Source: Halorubrum ezzemoulense DSM 17463
GTDB lineage: Archaea > Halobacteriota > Halobacteria > Halobacteriales > Haloferacaceae
NCBI RefSeq assembly: GCF_002114285.1
Contig: NZ_NEDJ01000007.1
Coordinates: 1-64,000 of the forward strand
Length of the DNA stretch: 64,000 nucleotides
Reading direction: 5' to 3'
Made by a program: the position numbers and the translations under genes. The stretch's first letter is position 1. Every line of letters starts with the position of its first letter. Positions 16,939-26,271 of this stretch are shown here, one piece after another. The notes under the pieces are model-generated. The model was given only the letters and a program-made list of their open reading frames with translations, ran no database searches and was not told the DNA's origin.

Positions 16939-18639
16939 ATGTACGACGACGAGGAGCTCTCCCAGATCCGCGAGGCGAAGGCGTCGTGGGAGGCGGAAAC
17001 GCTCGACCCGACGCTCGACCGCCACGGGGAGCGGAGCGAGCGGTTCGCGACCGTGTCGAACCGCGAGGTCGACCGCATCTACACGCCCGACGACGTCGCC
17101 GACCTCGACTACGAGGAGGACCTCGGCTTCCCGGGCGAGCCGCCGTACACCCGCGGGGTCTACCCGACGATGTACCGCGGGCGCACGTGGACGATGCGGC
17201 AGTTCGCTGGGTTCGGCACCGCGGAGGAGACGAACGAGCGGTTCCACTACCTGATAGACGAGGGGCAGACCGGGCTCTCGACCGCGTTCGACATGCCCTC
17301 GCTGATGGGGATCGACTCCGACGACAAGATGTCGCTCGGCGAGGTGGGCAAGGAGGGCGTCGCGGTCGACACGCTCCGCGACATGGAGGTGCTGTTCGAC
17401 GGGATCGACCTCGCGGAGGTGTCCACCTCGTTTACTATCAACCCGAGCGCACCGGTGATCTACGCGATGTACGTCGCGCTCGCCGACCAGCGCGGAGTCC
17501 CGCGCGAGAAGCTCCGGGGGACCCTCCAGAACGATATGCTCAAAGAGTTCATCGCGCAGAAGGAGTGGGTGGTCCCGCCGGCGCCGTCGCTCAAGCTGGT
17601 GACGGACACGATCGAGTTCGCCGTCGCGGAGACGCCGAAGTTCAAACCCATCTCGGTGTCGGGGTACCACATCCGCGAGGCGGGGTCGACCGCGGTCCAG
17701 GAGCTCGCCTTCACCCTCGCCGACGGCTTCGCCTACGTCGAGGCGTGCCTCGACCGCGGGCTCGACGTCGACGAGTTCGCCCCTCAGCTCTCCTTCTTCT
17801 TCAACTCGCACAACTCCCTCTTCGAGGAGGTCGCGAAGTTCCGCGCGGCGCGCCGGATCTACGCGACGGTGATGAATGAGTGGTACGGCGCCGAGGCCGA
17901 GGCGTCGAAACAGCTGAAGTTCCACACCCAGACCGCCGGGCAGTCGCTGACGGCCCAACAGCCGCTCAACAACGTCGCGCGCGTCACGATCCAGGCGCTC
18001 GCGGGCGTGCTGGGCGGCACGCAGAGCCTCCACACCAACTCCTTCGACGAGGCGCTCGCGCTCCCCTCCGAGCAGGCGGTCCGCGTCGCGCTCCGGACCC
18101 AGCAGATCATCGCCGAGGAGTCCGGCGCGGCCGACATCGTCGACCCGCTCGGGGGCTCGTTCGCGGTCGAGTCGCTCACCGACGAGACGGAGGCGGCAGC
18201 GATGGAGTACATCGAGGAGATCAAAGAGATGGGCGACGGCTCCGTACGCGACGGCGTCCTCCGGGGGATCGAGCAGGGGTACTTCCACCGCGAGATCCAG
18301 GAGTCGGCCTACGAGTACCAGGAGCGCGTCGACGAGGGTGACGAGACGGTCGTCGGCGTCAACGCCTACGAGATCGACGAGGACACGCGGCCGGACCTGC
18401 TGAAGGTCGACGAGACCACCCGCGAGCGACAGCTCGATCGCCTCGAATCGGTGAAGGCCGAACGCGACGACGACGCGGTCGAGAGCGCGCTCGACGACCT
18501 CCGCGACGCCGTCGAGGCCGGGGAGAACGCCATGCCCGAGATCGTCGCGGCGGTGAAGGCGTACGCGACGATGGGCGAGATCATGGCGGTGTTCGAGGAG
18601 GAACACGGCACGTACCGCGAGCGGATCGGCGTCGCCTGA
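16939..18639 (+). CDS. mcmA: methylmalonyl-CoA mutase, large (catalytic) subunit
   Basis: The enzyme interconverts (R)-methylmalonyl-CoA and succinyl-CoA using adenosylcobalamin, linking propionate metabolism and anaplerotic cycles to the TCA cycle. The 566-residue chain is the substrate-binding barrel only. Visible blocks include GVYPTMYRGRTWTMRQFAG, the GLSTAFDMPSLMG segment, TLQNDMLKEFIAQ, VSGYHIREAGS with the catalytic His, SFFFNSHNSLFEE and GGTQSLHTNSFDEAL. The cobalamin-binding domain is absent, so a separate small subunit must be encoded outside this window. The protein ends with a helical tail also seen in archaeal large subunits. Confidence 0.97.
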   Translation: MYDDEELSQIREAKASWEAETLDPTLDRHGERSERFATVSNREVDRIYTPDDVADLDYEEDLGFPGEPPYTRGVYPTMYRGRTWTMRQFAGFGTAEETNERFHYLIDEGQTGLSTAFDMPSLMGIDSDDKMSLGEVGKEGVAVDTLRDMEVLFDGIDLAEVSTSFTINPSAPVIYAMYVALADQRGVPREKLRGTLQNDMLKEFIAQKEWVVPPAPSLKLVTDTIEFAVAETPKFKPISVSGYHIREAGSTAVQELAFTLADGFAYVEACLDRGLDVDEFAPQLSFFFNSHNSLFEEVAKFRAARRIYATVMNEWYGAEAEASKQLKFHTQTAGQSLTAQQPLNNVARVTIQALAGVLGGTQSLHTNSFDEALALPSEQAVRVALRTQQIIAEESGAADIVDPLGGSFAVESLTDETEAAAMEYIEEIKEMGDGSVRDGVLRGIEQGYFHREIQESAYEYQERVDEGDETVVGVNAYEIDEDTRPDLLKVDETTRERQLDRLESVKAERDDDAVESALDDLRDAVEAGENAMPEIVAAVKAYATMGEIMAVFEEEHGTYRERIGVA

Positions 18640-18696
18640 CGCGAAAAACCGAGGGAGTCGGACCGACTGCGCTGCGCCGTCCCGACCGGTCGCTCG

Positions 18697-18933
18697 CTAC
18701 GCCGTCTCGACCGGTCGCGCGGACTCCGCGCACCACGCGTTGCCCCGGCGGCCCGCCCGCCTGAGGTCGAGTTCGACGACCGAGCCGGCGTCGAGCGCGG
18801 ACAGCTCGGCCTCCACGTCGGGGTCGTCGTACTCGACGACGTACAGCGTCCCGTTGCGCGGGTACTCGCGGAGCGTGATCGCCCCGTGGTCGTTGCACGC
18901 GTCGACGACAGTGTACTTGCCAGTGCGGTCCAT
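18697..18933 (-). CDS. small conserved haloarchaeal protein
   Basis: The 78-residue protein begins MDRTGKYTVVDACNDHGAIT. It alternates short strands (GTLYVVEYDD, SVVELDLRRAG) in the pattern of a small beta-barrel, and ends in a Cys/Trp-containing tail. No membrane segment is present. A TATA-like ATATAAA 23-29 bases upstream fixes the start and supports expression. I do not recognise a family with a known role. It converges on the mutase gene and diverges from the CoA biosynthesis gene. Confidence 0.78.
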   Translation of the reverse strand: MDRTGKYTVVDACNDHGAITLREYPRNGTLYVVEYDDPDVEAELSALDAGSVVELDLRRAGRRGNAWCAESARPVETA

Positions 18934-18955
18934 CCCGTCCCGAGCTACGCCGTGG

Positions 18956-18962
18956 TTTATAT
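18956..18962 (-). promoter_or_regulatory. TATA box of the 78-residue protein gene
   Basis: ATATAAA on the minus strand, 23-29 bases before the ATG, within the 112-base divergent gap. Confidence 0.55.
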
Positions 18963-19045
18963 TAACAGTTGTGCGTGTGGGCGCGCCGACCGCACGCGGC
19001 GGCCGCGAACGGTCCACTTTAATCGGCGCGTCGCCTCGCTCGCGT

Positions 19046-19810
19046 ATGACGGAGACGGAGATCCCCGAGGACCACCCGCGGTACGCGTCGCTCGTGACGC
19101 GCCACCGGATCGAGGCGGGCGTCGAGCAAGGGATCACCTCGAAGCAGGGGCTGATCGCGCAGGGGCGCGGCGAGGCGTTCGACTACCTCCTCGGCGAGCG
19201 CACGCTCCCGAGCGCCGACGCGGCCGCGCGCGCCGCTGCCGCGACGCTCCTGCTCGCGGAGCGGCCCGTCATCTCGGTGAACGGGAACGTCGCGGCGCTC
19301 GCGCCGGCGGAGACGGTCGACCTCGCGGAGGCGGTCGACGCGGACTTGGAGGTGAACCTGTTCAACCACACCGACGAGCGCGTCCGGCGGATCGCTGACC
19401 ACCTCCGGGAGTACGACGCCGACGAGGTGAAGGGGCTCGCCGGCGACGGCGAGATCCCCGGGCTCGACCACGCCCGCGGCGTCGTCGACGCCGACGGGAT
19501 CGAGGCGGCCGACGCCGTCGTGGTCCCGCTGGAGGACGGCGACCGCGCCGCCGCGCTCGACGCGATGGGAAAGACGGAGATCGTGATCGATCTCAATCCG
19601 GGAAGCCGCTCGCCGCAGACCGCCGACGTGCCGATAATCGACAACCTGCTGCGCGCGGTGCCGAACGTCGCCGCTCACGCGCGCGACCTCGCGGACGCGA
19701 CGCCAGCCGAACTGGAGCGGATCGCCGACGAGTTCGACGCGGACGCGGCCCTCGACGCCGCCGAGGCGGCGATCCGCGAGGGGTCGTTCGCCGACGGGGA
19801 CGGGGCGTAG
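19046..19810 (+). CDS. 4-phosphopantoate--beta-alanine ligase (archaeal phosphopantothenate synthetase)
   Basis: This cytoplasmic enzyme joins 4-phosphopantoate to beta-alanine using ATP, replacing the bacterial PanC/PanK order in archaeal CoA synthesis. The 254-residue protein matches the archaeal PPS (former DUF137) family: PEDHPRYASLVTRHRIEAG at the start, GLIAQGRGEAFDYLLGE, PVISVNGNVAALAP and the C-terminal block EIVIDLNPGSRSPQTADVPI. Length is normal. The later CoA gene coaBC lies about 2.4 kb downstream, so CoA synthesis is loosely clustered. A TTTAAT stretch 24-29 bases before the ATG is the probable TATA element. Confidence 0.95.
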   Translation: MTETEIPEDHPRYASLVTRHRIEAGVEQGITSKQGLIAQGRGEAFDYLLGERTLPSADAAARAAAATLLLAERPVISVNGNVAALAPAETVDLAEAVDADLEVNLFNHTDERVRRIADHLREYDADEVKGLAGDGEIPGLDHARGVVDADGIEAADAVVVPLEDGDRAAALDAMGKTEIVIDLNPGSRSPQTADVPIIDNLLRAVPNVAAHARDLADATPAELERIADEFDADAALDAAEAAIREGSFADGDGA

Positions 19811-19864
19811 TCCGGGCACAACCCTCGCCGGAAGGCAAAAGCCTCCGCCGCTCCTAGCGGGAGT

Positions 19865-20314
19865 ATGGAACTCGACGAGACGGACCGGGCGATCCTGCGG
19901 ATCCTCCAAGAGGACGCGCGGACCCCGTTCTCGGAGGTCGCACGCCGGATCGACATGTCTAGCGCCACCGTCCACGACCGGGTCAGCCGCCTCGAAGAGG
20001 CGGGCGTCATCCGCGGGTATCACGCCGACATCGACCCGAAGGCGGTCGGTCACGGCGTCGGCGCCTTCGTCGGCCTGCGAGTCGAACAGGGCCGCGAGGA
20101 GGACGCGCTCGAACGGCTCCGGGGAATCGACGGCGTGCGCGAGATACACCTCACCACCGGCGAGTGGGACGTCATCCTCCGCGTCGTCGCGGCCGACACC
20201 GACCGGCTCCGGGAGCTGATGTTCGAGCGGATCGCGGAGACCGAGGGATTCTCGCGCTCGCAGACGATGGTGATCCTCGGCACCGACTACGAACAGCCCG
20301 GACCGCCGTTATAA
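19865..20314 (+). CDS. Lrp/AsnC-family transcription regulator
   Basis: The 149-residue protein has an N-terminal winged helix-turn-helix (ELDETDRAILRILQEDART, FSEVARRIDMSSATVHDRV) followed by the RAM ligand-binding domain (GVGAFVGLRVEQG, VREIHLTTGEWDVILRV). Such regulators bind DNA as octamers or dimers and often sense amino acids. The ligand and targets are not visible. It begins 54 bases after the phosphopantothenate synthetase gene and could be co-transcribed. Length is standard for the family. Confidence 0.95.
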   Translation: MELDETDRAILRILQEDARTPFSEVARRIDMSSATVHDRVSRLEEAGVIRGYHADIDPKAVGHGVGAFVGLRVEQGREEDALERLRGIDGVREIHLTTGEWDVILRVVAADTDRLRELMFERIAETEGFSRSQTMVILGTDYEQPGPPL

Positions 20315-21598
<1,284 letters not shown>

Positions 21599-21695
21599 AT
21601 GGCGGGCGGTTAATCCCCGTAGTTCAGGACGCTCGCAGATCCGCTCGTTTATCCCGAGATCGGATTACTGGCAGTCGGAAACCGAATTTGACACA

Positions 21696-21884
21696 ATGAA
21701 CGGGCACGTCAGAATTATGCTTCTCGGAAGTCTCGGTCTGATTATTAGCGTCCCCATTTGGTATACGATTATATCCTCCGAGGAATTTTCACCGGACGTT
21801 TTCTTGAATCCGAGCCTGCTATTCTGGCTGATATTCGGGTTTGTCGTTTTCCTGTTCGGGTATTACAACACCGATGTAGAGTAA
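21696..21884 (+). CDS. short two-helix membrane protein in an A/T-rich island
   Basis: The 62-residue product has two clear membrane helices, MLLGSLGLIISVPIWYTII and LLFWLIFGFVVFLFGYY, separated by an acidic loop, with a short DVE tail. Base composition is much lower in G+C than in flanking genes, so it may be a recent arrival, although small haloarchaeal membrane genes sometimes look like this. A TTTATC box about 45 bases upstream could be its promoter. I recognise no family. Confidence 0.6.
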   Translation: MNGHVRIMLLGSLGLIISVPIWYTIISSEEFSPDVFLNPSLLFWLIFGFVVFLFGYYNTDVE

Positions 21885-22020
21885 TTCGGGTCCACTCACG
21901 AGGCGATCGTTCCCGAAGGCTCACTCGCTCATTTATAGATGGCTAACCGCGGATCAGTGGCGGACTCCTCCAAAGCCCCGCCCGCACAGCAACCGCGCCT
22001 CACGCCTCCCCAGCCTCGTC

Positions 22021-22037
22021 ACCGGACGACGTCCGGT
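22021..22037. repeat. perfect palindrome, 8-base arms
   Basis: ACCGGACG and CGTCCGGT flank a single A. It is the first of three hairpin-forming repeats in this gap. Confidence 0.8.
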
Positions 22038-22043
22038 TGTAAG

Positions 22044-22060
22044 CGAGAGCGGGGCTCTCG
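22044..22060. repeat. hairpin, 7-base stem and 3-base loop
   Basis: CGAGAGC and GCTCTCG flank GGG. It lies six bases after the first palindrome. Confidence 0.8.
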
Positions 22061-22119
22061 CCCTGTCGGTGGTCCTCCGCTTCGCTCCGGACCACGGACT
22101 CCCTCGCGCGTCCTGTCTC

Positions 22120-22140
22120 GCGGCCGCCGGGGGCGGCCGC
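22120..22140. repeat. hairpin, 9-base G/C stem and 3-base loop
   Basis: GCGGCCGCC and GGCGGCCGC flank GGG. All nine pairs are G:C, so this is the most stable hairpin of the block. Confidence 0.85.
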
Positions 22141-22232
22141 TCGCAGGCACGCGCCACCGCACCGCATGTTTATGAATGAATCTCGGGACACCACGTCGCG
22201 ATCGGTCACTCGGGTCGCTCCGCAACGGCATC

Positions 22233-22238
22233 TTATAA
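22233..22238 (+). promoter_or_regulatory. TATA box of coaBC
   Basis: TTATAA lies 28-33 bases before the coaBC ATG. Confidence 0.6.
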
Positions 22239-22265
22239 GCCGTCGCGGGGGGAACGGTCTCGGTA

Positions 22266-23444
22266 ATGCTGGACGGGGTCAACGTCGCGCTCGGCGTCTC
22301 GGGGAGCATCGCGGCGGTGAAGGTCGTCGAACTCGCGCACGAACTGCGCCGCCACGGCGCGAGCGTCCGCGCCGTCATGTCCCCGGCGGCGACGAACATC
22401 GTCCACCCGTGGGCGGTCGACTTCGCGACCGACGAGCCGGTCGTCACGGAGATCACCGGCAGCGTCGAACACGTCGAGTTATGCGGCCGGGAGGGGTGGG
22501 CCGACGTGCTCCTGCTCGCGCCCGCGACCGCCAACACCGCGGGGAAGATCGCCGCGGCCGTCGACGACACGCCCGTGACGACCTGTGCGACGACCGCGCT
22601 CGGCGCGGACGTACCGGTCGTGATGGCCCCGGCGATGCACGAGCCGATGTACGACCACCCGGGCGTCCTCGACGCCCTCGACCGCTTGGAGTCGTGGGGG
22701 ATCCGCTTCGCGGACCCGCGTATCGAGGAGGGGAAAGCGAAGATCGCCGCCGAGGAAGACATCGTCACGGAGGTCGCCCGCGCGACGACGCCCCAGACCC
22801 TCTCGGACGCGCATATCGTCGTCACCGCGGGCGCGACGAAGGAGCGGATCGACCCGATCCGCATCCTGACGAACCGCGCGTCGGGGAAGACGGGCCGCGC
22901 CCTGGCGCGGGCGTGCTACGTCCGCGGTGCGCGCGTGACGCTCGTTCAGGACGGCCCCGAGGTCCCCTACGCCGACGTGGTCGCCGTCGAGACCGCCGAC
23001 GAGATGATGGACGCCTGTCGGCGGACCGCCGCGACCGCGGACGCGCTGGTGTCCGCGGCCGCCATCTCGGATTTCACCGCCGACGCCGTCGACGAGAAGA
23101 TCCGGTCCGGATCGCCGCTGTCGGTCGATCTCAGGCCGACGCCGAAGCTCATCGACTCGGTGCGCGAGGCGTATCCCGACCTCCCGATCGTCGGCTTCAA
23201 GGCCGAGACGTCGGGCGACGACGCGGCGATGGTGGCGGAAGCGGAGCGCATCCGCGACCGCGTGGGGCTCTCGTTCGTGGTCGCCAACGACGCGAGCGTG
23301 ATGGGCGAGGAGGCGACGCGGGCGCTGCTCGTCGGCCGAGGGGACACCCGCGAGTTCGTCGGTGATAAGGACGGGCTCGGCGCCCGCGTCGCCGACGAAC
23401 TCGCCGGCGTCCTCGGGCGATCCGAGAGCGAAACCGTGGGATAA
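22266..23444 (+). CDS. coaBC: CoaBC: phosphopantothenoylcysteine decarboxylase / phosphopantothenate--cysteine ligase
   Basis: This two-domain enzyme makes phosphopantothenoyl-cysteine and decarboxylates it to phosphopantetheine in CoA synthesis. The 392-residue protein has the N-terminal FMN-binding CoaC domain (GVSGSIAAVKVVELAHELRR, LLLAPATANTAGKIA and the PAMH motif in MAPAMHEPMYDHPG). From about residue 185 the CoaB ligase domain follows (HIVVTAGATKERIDPIRILT, NRASGKTGRALARA, VSAAAISDFTAD, PTPKLIDSV, GFKAET). Both halves look intact. It has its own promoter. The archaeal PPS gene of the same pathway lies upstream. Confidence 0.96.
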   Translation: MLDGVNVALGVSGSIAAVKVVELAHELRRHGASVRAVMSPAATNIVHPWAVDFATDEPVVTEITGSVEHVELCGREGWADVLLLAPATANTAGKIAAAVDDTPVTTCATTALGADVPVVMAPAMHEPMYDHPGVLDALDRLESWGIRFADPRIEEGKAKIAAEEDIVTEVARATTPQTLSDAHIVVTAGATKERIDPIRILTNRASGKTGRALARACYVRGARVTLVQDGPEVPYADVVAVETADEMMDACRRTAATADALVSAAAISDFTADAVDEKIRSGSPLSVDLRPTPKLIDSVREAYPDLPIVGFKAETSGDDAAMVAEAERIRDRVGLSFVVANDASVMGEEATRALLVGRGDTREFVGDKDGLGARVADELAGVLGRSESETVG

Positions 23445-23528
23445 CGAAATAGTTTTGACCTTGCCATTGTTTTGCCACACTGGATAGTCTCGCGTTTTTC
23501 GCACGAAGACGTGAGAGACAGTTCACAC

Positions 23529-24662
23529 ATGTCAGACACAGACGCCCGCCGAATACTCGTTCCCGTCGGCGACTCGGACAGCCTCCGAGACACTGTCTCG
23601 TACGTCGTCGACTTGGCGACCGAGACGGCCCCGGCGCCGGTCGAGATTCACTTGGTCCTCGCGGCTCGGACGCAGGCCGTCAGCCCCGACGCCCCGACGG
23701 AGCTCGGCACAGCCCGCGAACAGTTGGAACGCGTCGCCCTCTGGGTCGAGGAGGAGACGGCCGAGGGGACGGTCGTCGCTCGGGAGGACCGAGAGGCGGA
23801 CGCGGCGGGCGAGTCCGAGGCGGACGCCGACGGCGAAGCGCCCGCCGATGCGGCCGATGCCCCCGGGTGGCTCACCGTCGTCACCGACACCGTCGGAACC
23901 GACCGGTACCTGTTCAGCCCGGGCGACTACGCCGACGCGCTCCTCGAGTACGCGGCCGCGGCGGGTATCGACCGGATCGTCGTCGACCCGGAGTACAAGC
24001 CCGGCGGCACCGCGTCGATGCTCCAGCCGATGTCGGTGGAGCTGGCCCGCGGCGACGTGCCGGTCGAGACGGCGCCGGTCGACCGACCGACCGAGGGGGC
24101 GGTGCTCGCCCGCGCGGCGTCGCTGTCGAAGTACCTCTCCGTCTTCGTCGTCTCGTACCTGTTTTACATGTCGCTGAGCGCCTGGAAGCCGCTCGACTTC
24201 TTCACCGGCTTCGTGACGGCGTCGATCGTCTCCCTCGTCCTCGCGCCGGTCGTGGCGAACCGCTCCGCGCCGCTCGGGGTGACGCTCCGCCGGCTGGCCC
24301 GACTGCTGGTGTACGCTCCGTACCTGGTCAAGGAGATCGCGGTCGCGAACCTTCAGGTCGCGTACGTCGTCCTCCACCCCGACATGCCGATCGACCCGGA
24401 GGTCGTTCAGCTCCGCGCCGCGGTCTGGGGCGACGGCGCGGTGACGACGCTCGCGAACAGCATCACCCTCACGCCCGGAACCTTGACCGTCAACGTCTCC
24501 GAGCGCTCGTTCGACATCCACTCGCTGACCGCCGACTCGCGCGCGGACCTCTTCGACGGCGGGTTAGAGCGCGCGGTTCGGTTCGTCTTCTACGGCCGCG
24601 CGGCGGCCCGGATCCCGACGCCGCGCGAACGCGGCGACGCCGGGGAGGGACGAGATGGTTGA
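23529..24662 (+). CDS. mrpE: MrpE antiporter subunit with N-terminal UspA-like domain
   Basis: The 377-residue protein has two parts. Residues 1-190 look like a universal stress domain (ARRILVPVGDSDSLRDTVSY, LVLAARTQAV, an acidic insert around 85-115, and GIDRIVVDPEYKPGGTASML). Residues 195-370 form the membrane subunit E of the Mrp/Mnh Na+/H+ antiporter, with helices near YLSVFVVSYLFYMSLSAWKP, ASIVSLVLAPVVA, and the LTPGTLTVNVSE motif. MrpE alone is usually about 160 residues, so this is a fusion. The nucleotide-binding loop of UspA is degenerate. It is the first gene of the nine-gene mrp operon and overlaps mrpF by eight bases. Confidence 0.93.
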   Translation: MSDTDARRILVPVGDSDSLRDTVSYVVDLATETAPAPVEIHLVLAARTQAVSPDAPTELGTAREQLERVALWVEEETAEGTVVAREDREADAAGESEADADGEAPADAADAPGWLTVVTDTVGTDRYLFSPGDYADALLEYAAAAGIDRIVVDPEYKPGGTASMLQPMSVELARGDVPVETAPVDRPTEGAVLARAASLSKYLSVFVVSYLFYMSLSAWKPLDFFTGFVTASIVSLVLAPVVANRSAPLGVTLRRLARLLVYAPYLVKEIAVANLQVAYVVLHPDMPIDPEVVQLRAAVWGDGAVTTLANSITLTPGTLTVNVSERSFDIHSLTADSRADLFDGGLERAVRFVFYGRAAARIPTPRERGDAGEGRDG

Positions 24663-24930
24663 GTTCGAGACCGCGCTGCTGGCCATCGCGGCGGCCTTCG
24701 TCCTCTTCGCCGTCGTCGCGCTGTACCGGGTGTACGACGGGCCGACGACCCACGACCGTGTCATCGCGGTGAACGTCGCCGGGACGAACACCGTCATCGC
24801 CATCACGCTCGTGGCCGCGGCGTTCCAGCAGTCGACGTTCCTCGACGTGGCGCTCGTGTACGCCCTGCTGAACTTCCTGCTGTCGATAGCGTTCTCGAAG
24901 TTCAACGTCGAGCGCGGGGGTGTGCTGTGA
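24655..24930 (+). CDS. mrpF: Mrp antiporter subunit F
   Basis: MrpF is a small membrane subunit of the multi-subunit Na+(K+)/H+ antiporter. The 91-residue protein has three helices and the family motif LYRVYDGPTTHDRVIAVN between the first two, with NFLLSIAFSKF near the end. Its start overlaps mrpE by eight bases and its stop overlaps mrpG (GTGA), indicating translational coupling in the operon. Confidence 0.95.
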   Translation: MVEFETALLAIAAAFVLFAVVALYRVYDGPTTHDRVIAVNVAGTNTVIAITLVAAAFQQSTFLDVALVYALLNFLLSIAFSKFNVERGGVL

Positions 24931-25244
24931 CGCCGACCGAGTGGGGCATCGTCGCCCTCGCGCTCGCCGGGGCCTTCTTCGGCGGCGTCGCCGCAGTCGG
25001 CCTCGTCCGACTGCCGGACGTCTACACCCGTTCGCATGCCGCCTCGAAGAGCGACACGTTGGGGGCGATCCTCGCGATCGCCGCCGCCGCGCTCGCGCTC
25101 CAGTCGGGGCTCTCGACGGCGAAGTCCGTCTTCCTCCTGTTGTTCATGTTCATCACGAACCCGACGGCAGCACACGCCGTCGCCCGCGCGGCGCAGGACC
25201 AGGGAATCGAACCGTGGACCGCCGACGAGGGTGACGAGCCATGA
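24927..25244 (+). CDS. mrpG: Mrp antiporter subunit G
   Basis: The 105-residue membrane protein starts at a GTG that overlaps the mrpF stop. Family features are an N-terminal helix (WGIVALALAGAFFGGVAAVG), the LVRLPDVYTRSHAASKSDTL motif and the FMFITNPTAAHAVARAA segment. It forms part of the membrane core with MrpE and MrpF. The end overlaps the next ATG by four bases. Confidence 0.95.
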   Translation: MTPTEWGIVALALAGAFFGGVAAVGLVRLPDVYTRSHAASKSDTLGAILAIAAAALALQSGLSTAKSVFLLLFMFITNPTAAHAVARAAQDQGIEPWTADEGDEP

Positions 25245-25780
25245 CGCTCTCGCTGATCGAAGCCGTGCTGCTGGTGTTCGTCCTCGGCTGCGCAGTCGGC
25301 GCGGCCCTGCTGAAGGACACGCTGGCGGCGGTGATGGCGTTCGCGGCGTACAGCCTCGGCGTCTCGGTGCTCTGGCTCGTGCTTCAGGCGCCCGACGTCG
25401 GGCTCACGGAGGCGGCCGTCGGCGCCGGCATCATGACCGTGCTGTTCCTGCTGGCGCTGTCGAACACCGCCTCGCCGGATGTCGACCGCCTGTTCGAGTC
25501 GATCGGGTGGCAGACGGCGGCGCTCGTCGCCGGGTTCGTCCTGCTCGTCGGCGCGACGGTCCCCGCGCTCCCGGCCATCGGCGACCCGAACTCGGCGGTT
25601 GTCGGCGGCGAGGTGACCCAGTACTACCTCGAGAACGCGTACGACCAGACCGAGGTCAAAAACGCCGTGACGGCCGTCCTCGCCGCGTACCGCGGCTTCG
25701 ACACGCTCGGCGAGGGCGTGGTCGTCTTCAGCGCCGTCGTCGTCACGCTGTCAGTACTGCGCCGCGAGGTGGTGGCATGA
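25241..25780 (+). CDS. Mrp subunit with DUF4040 domain (MrpA C-terminal-like)
   Basis: This 179-residue protein corresponds to the C-terminal DUF4040 and MbhE-like portion of bacterial MrpA, here a separate gene. The DUF4040 core is VLGCAVGAALLKDTLAAVMA with QAPDVGLTEAAVGAGIMTVL. A second part has YYLENAYDQTEVKNAVTAVL and FDTLGEGVVVFSAVVV, as in the MbhE/MrpA end. About five membrane helices are visible. Start and stop overlap the neighbours by four bases each. Confidence 0.92.
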   Translation: MTLSLIEAVLLVFVLGCAVGAALLKDTLAAVMAFAAYSLGVSVLWLVLQAPDVGLTEAAVGAGIMTVLFLLALSNTASPDVDRLFESIGWQTAALVAGFVLLVGATVPALPAIGDPNSAVVGGEVTQYYLENAYDQTEVKNAVTAVLAAYRGFDTLGEGVVVFSAVVVTLSVLRREVVA

Positions 25781-26271
25781 GCACCGGCGACGCGGACCCG
25801 GCGGCGGGCGACGACGAGGGGCCCGGGCTGTACGTCGAGTCGACGATCATCATGACCACCGTCCGGTTGGTCGCCCCGTTCATCCTCACGTTCGCGCTGT
25901 TCATCATGTTCCACGGGGCCGACTCGCCCGGCGGCGGGTTCCAGGGCGGCGTCATCGCCGGGTCCGTGGTGATGATGCTCGCCTTCGCGTACGGCATCGA
26001 CTCGACCCGTCAGTGGCTCGACGTCCGCGTCGTCTCCGCGCTGGCCTCCGGGGGCGTGTTCGCGTTCGTCGGGATCGGTCTCGGCGCGATGGCGCTCGGC
26101 GGACAGTTCCTCCAGTACGCGGAGTTCGAGGCGCTGTTCGGCCACGCGATCAAGTACGCAATCGAACTCGTCGAACTCGGCATCGGCGCCATCGTCGCCG
26201 CTGTCGCGATCGGGCTATTCTTCCTGCTCGCGGCCGGCTTCGACGGCGTCGCCGAGGGGGACTCCTCATGA
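25777..26271 (+). CDS. mrpB: Mrp antiporter subunit B
   Basis: The 164-residue membrane protein has an acidic N-terminus, then four helices. The MnhB signature is FIMFHGADSPGGGFQGGVIA, followed by MMLAFAYGID and the last helices (IGAIVAAVAIGLFFLLAAGF). It should pair with the DUF4040 protein and MrpC. Both ends overlap adjacent genes by four bases, within a tightly packed operon. Confidence 0.95.
   Translation: MSTGDADPAAGDDEGPGLYVESTIIMTTVRLVAPFILTFALFIMFHGADSPGGGFQGGVIAGSVVMMLAFAYGIDSTRQWLDVRVVSALASGGVFAFVGIGLGAMALGGQFLQYAEFEALFGHAIKYAIELVELGIGAIVAAVAIGLFFLLAAGFDGVAEGDSS

Larger units (their letters stand above)
21885..22232. other. non-coding region with three strong hairpins
   Basis: I see no credible gene between the small membrane protein and the coaBC promoter. 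The stretch holds three perfect inverted repeats within 120 bases, listed separately, surrounded by G/C-rich sequence. Its look recalls dispersed intergenic elements of haloarchaeal genomes, but whether it recurs elsewhere cannot be seen here. Confidence 0.5.

Noticed and set aside
16381-18606. 741-codon minus-strand reading frame opposite the methylmalonyl-CoA mutase gene
   Set aside because: High G+C leaves few stops in this frame. The mutase on the plus strand has all the family motifs; the long frame has none.
21885-22265. CRISPR-like or tRNA-like structure in the hairpin block
   Set aside because: There is no regular repeat-spacer spacing and no cloverleaf; only unrelated hairpins are seen.
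22166-23365. Plus-strand frame of 399 codons over coaBC, Arg-rich
   Set aside because: Arg/Pro-rich translation typical of the wrong frame in G/C-rich DNA. CoaBC in the other frame is unmistakable.
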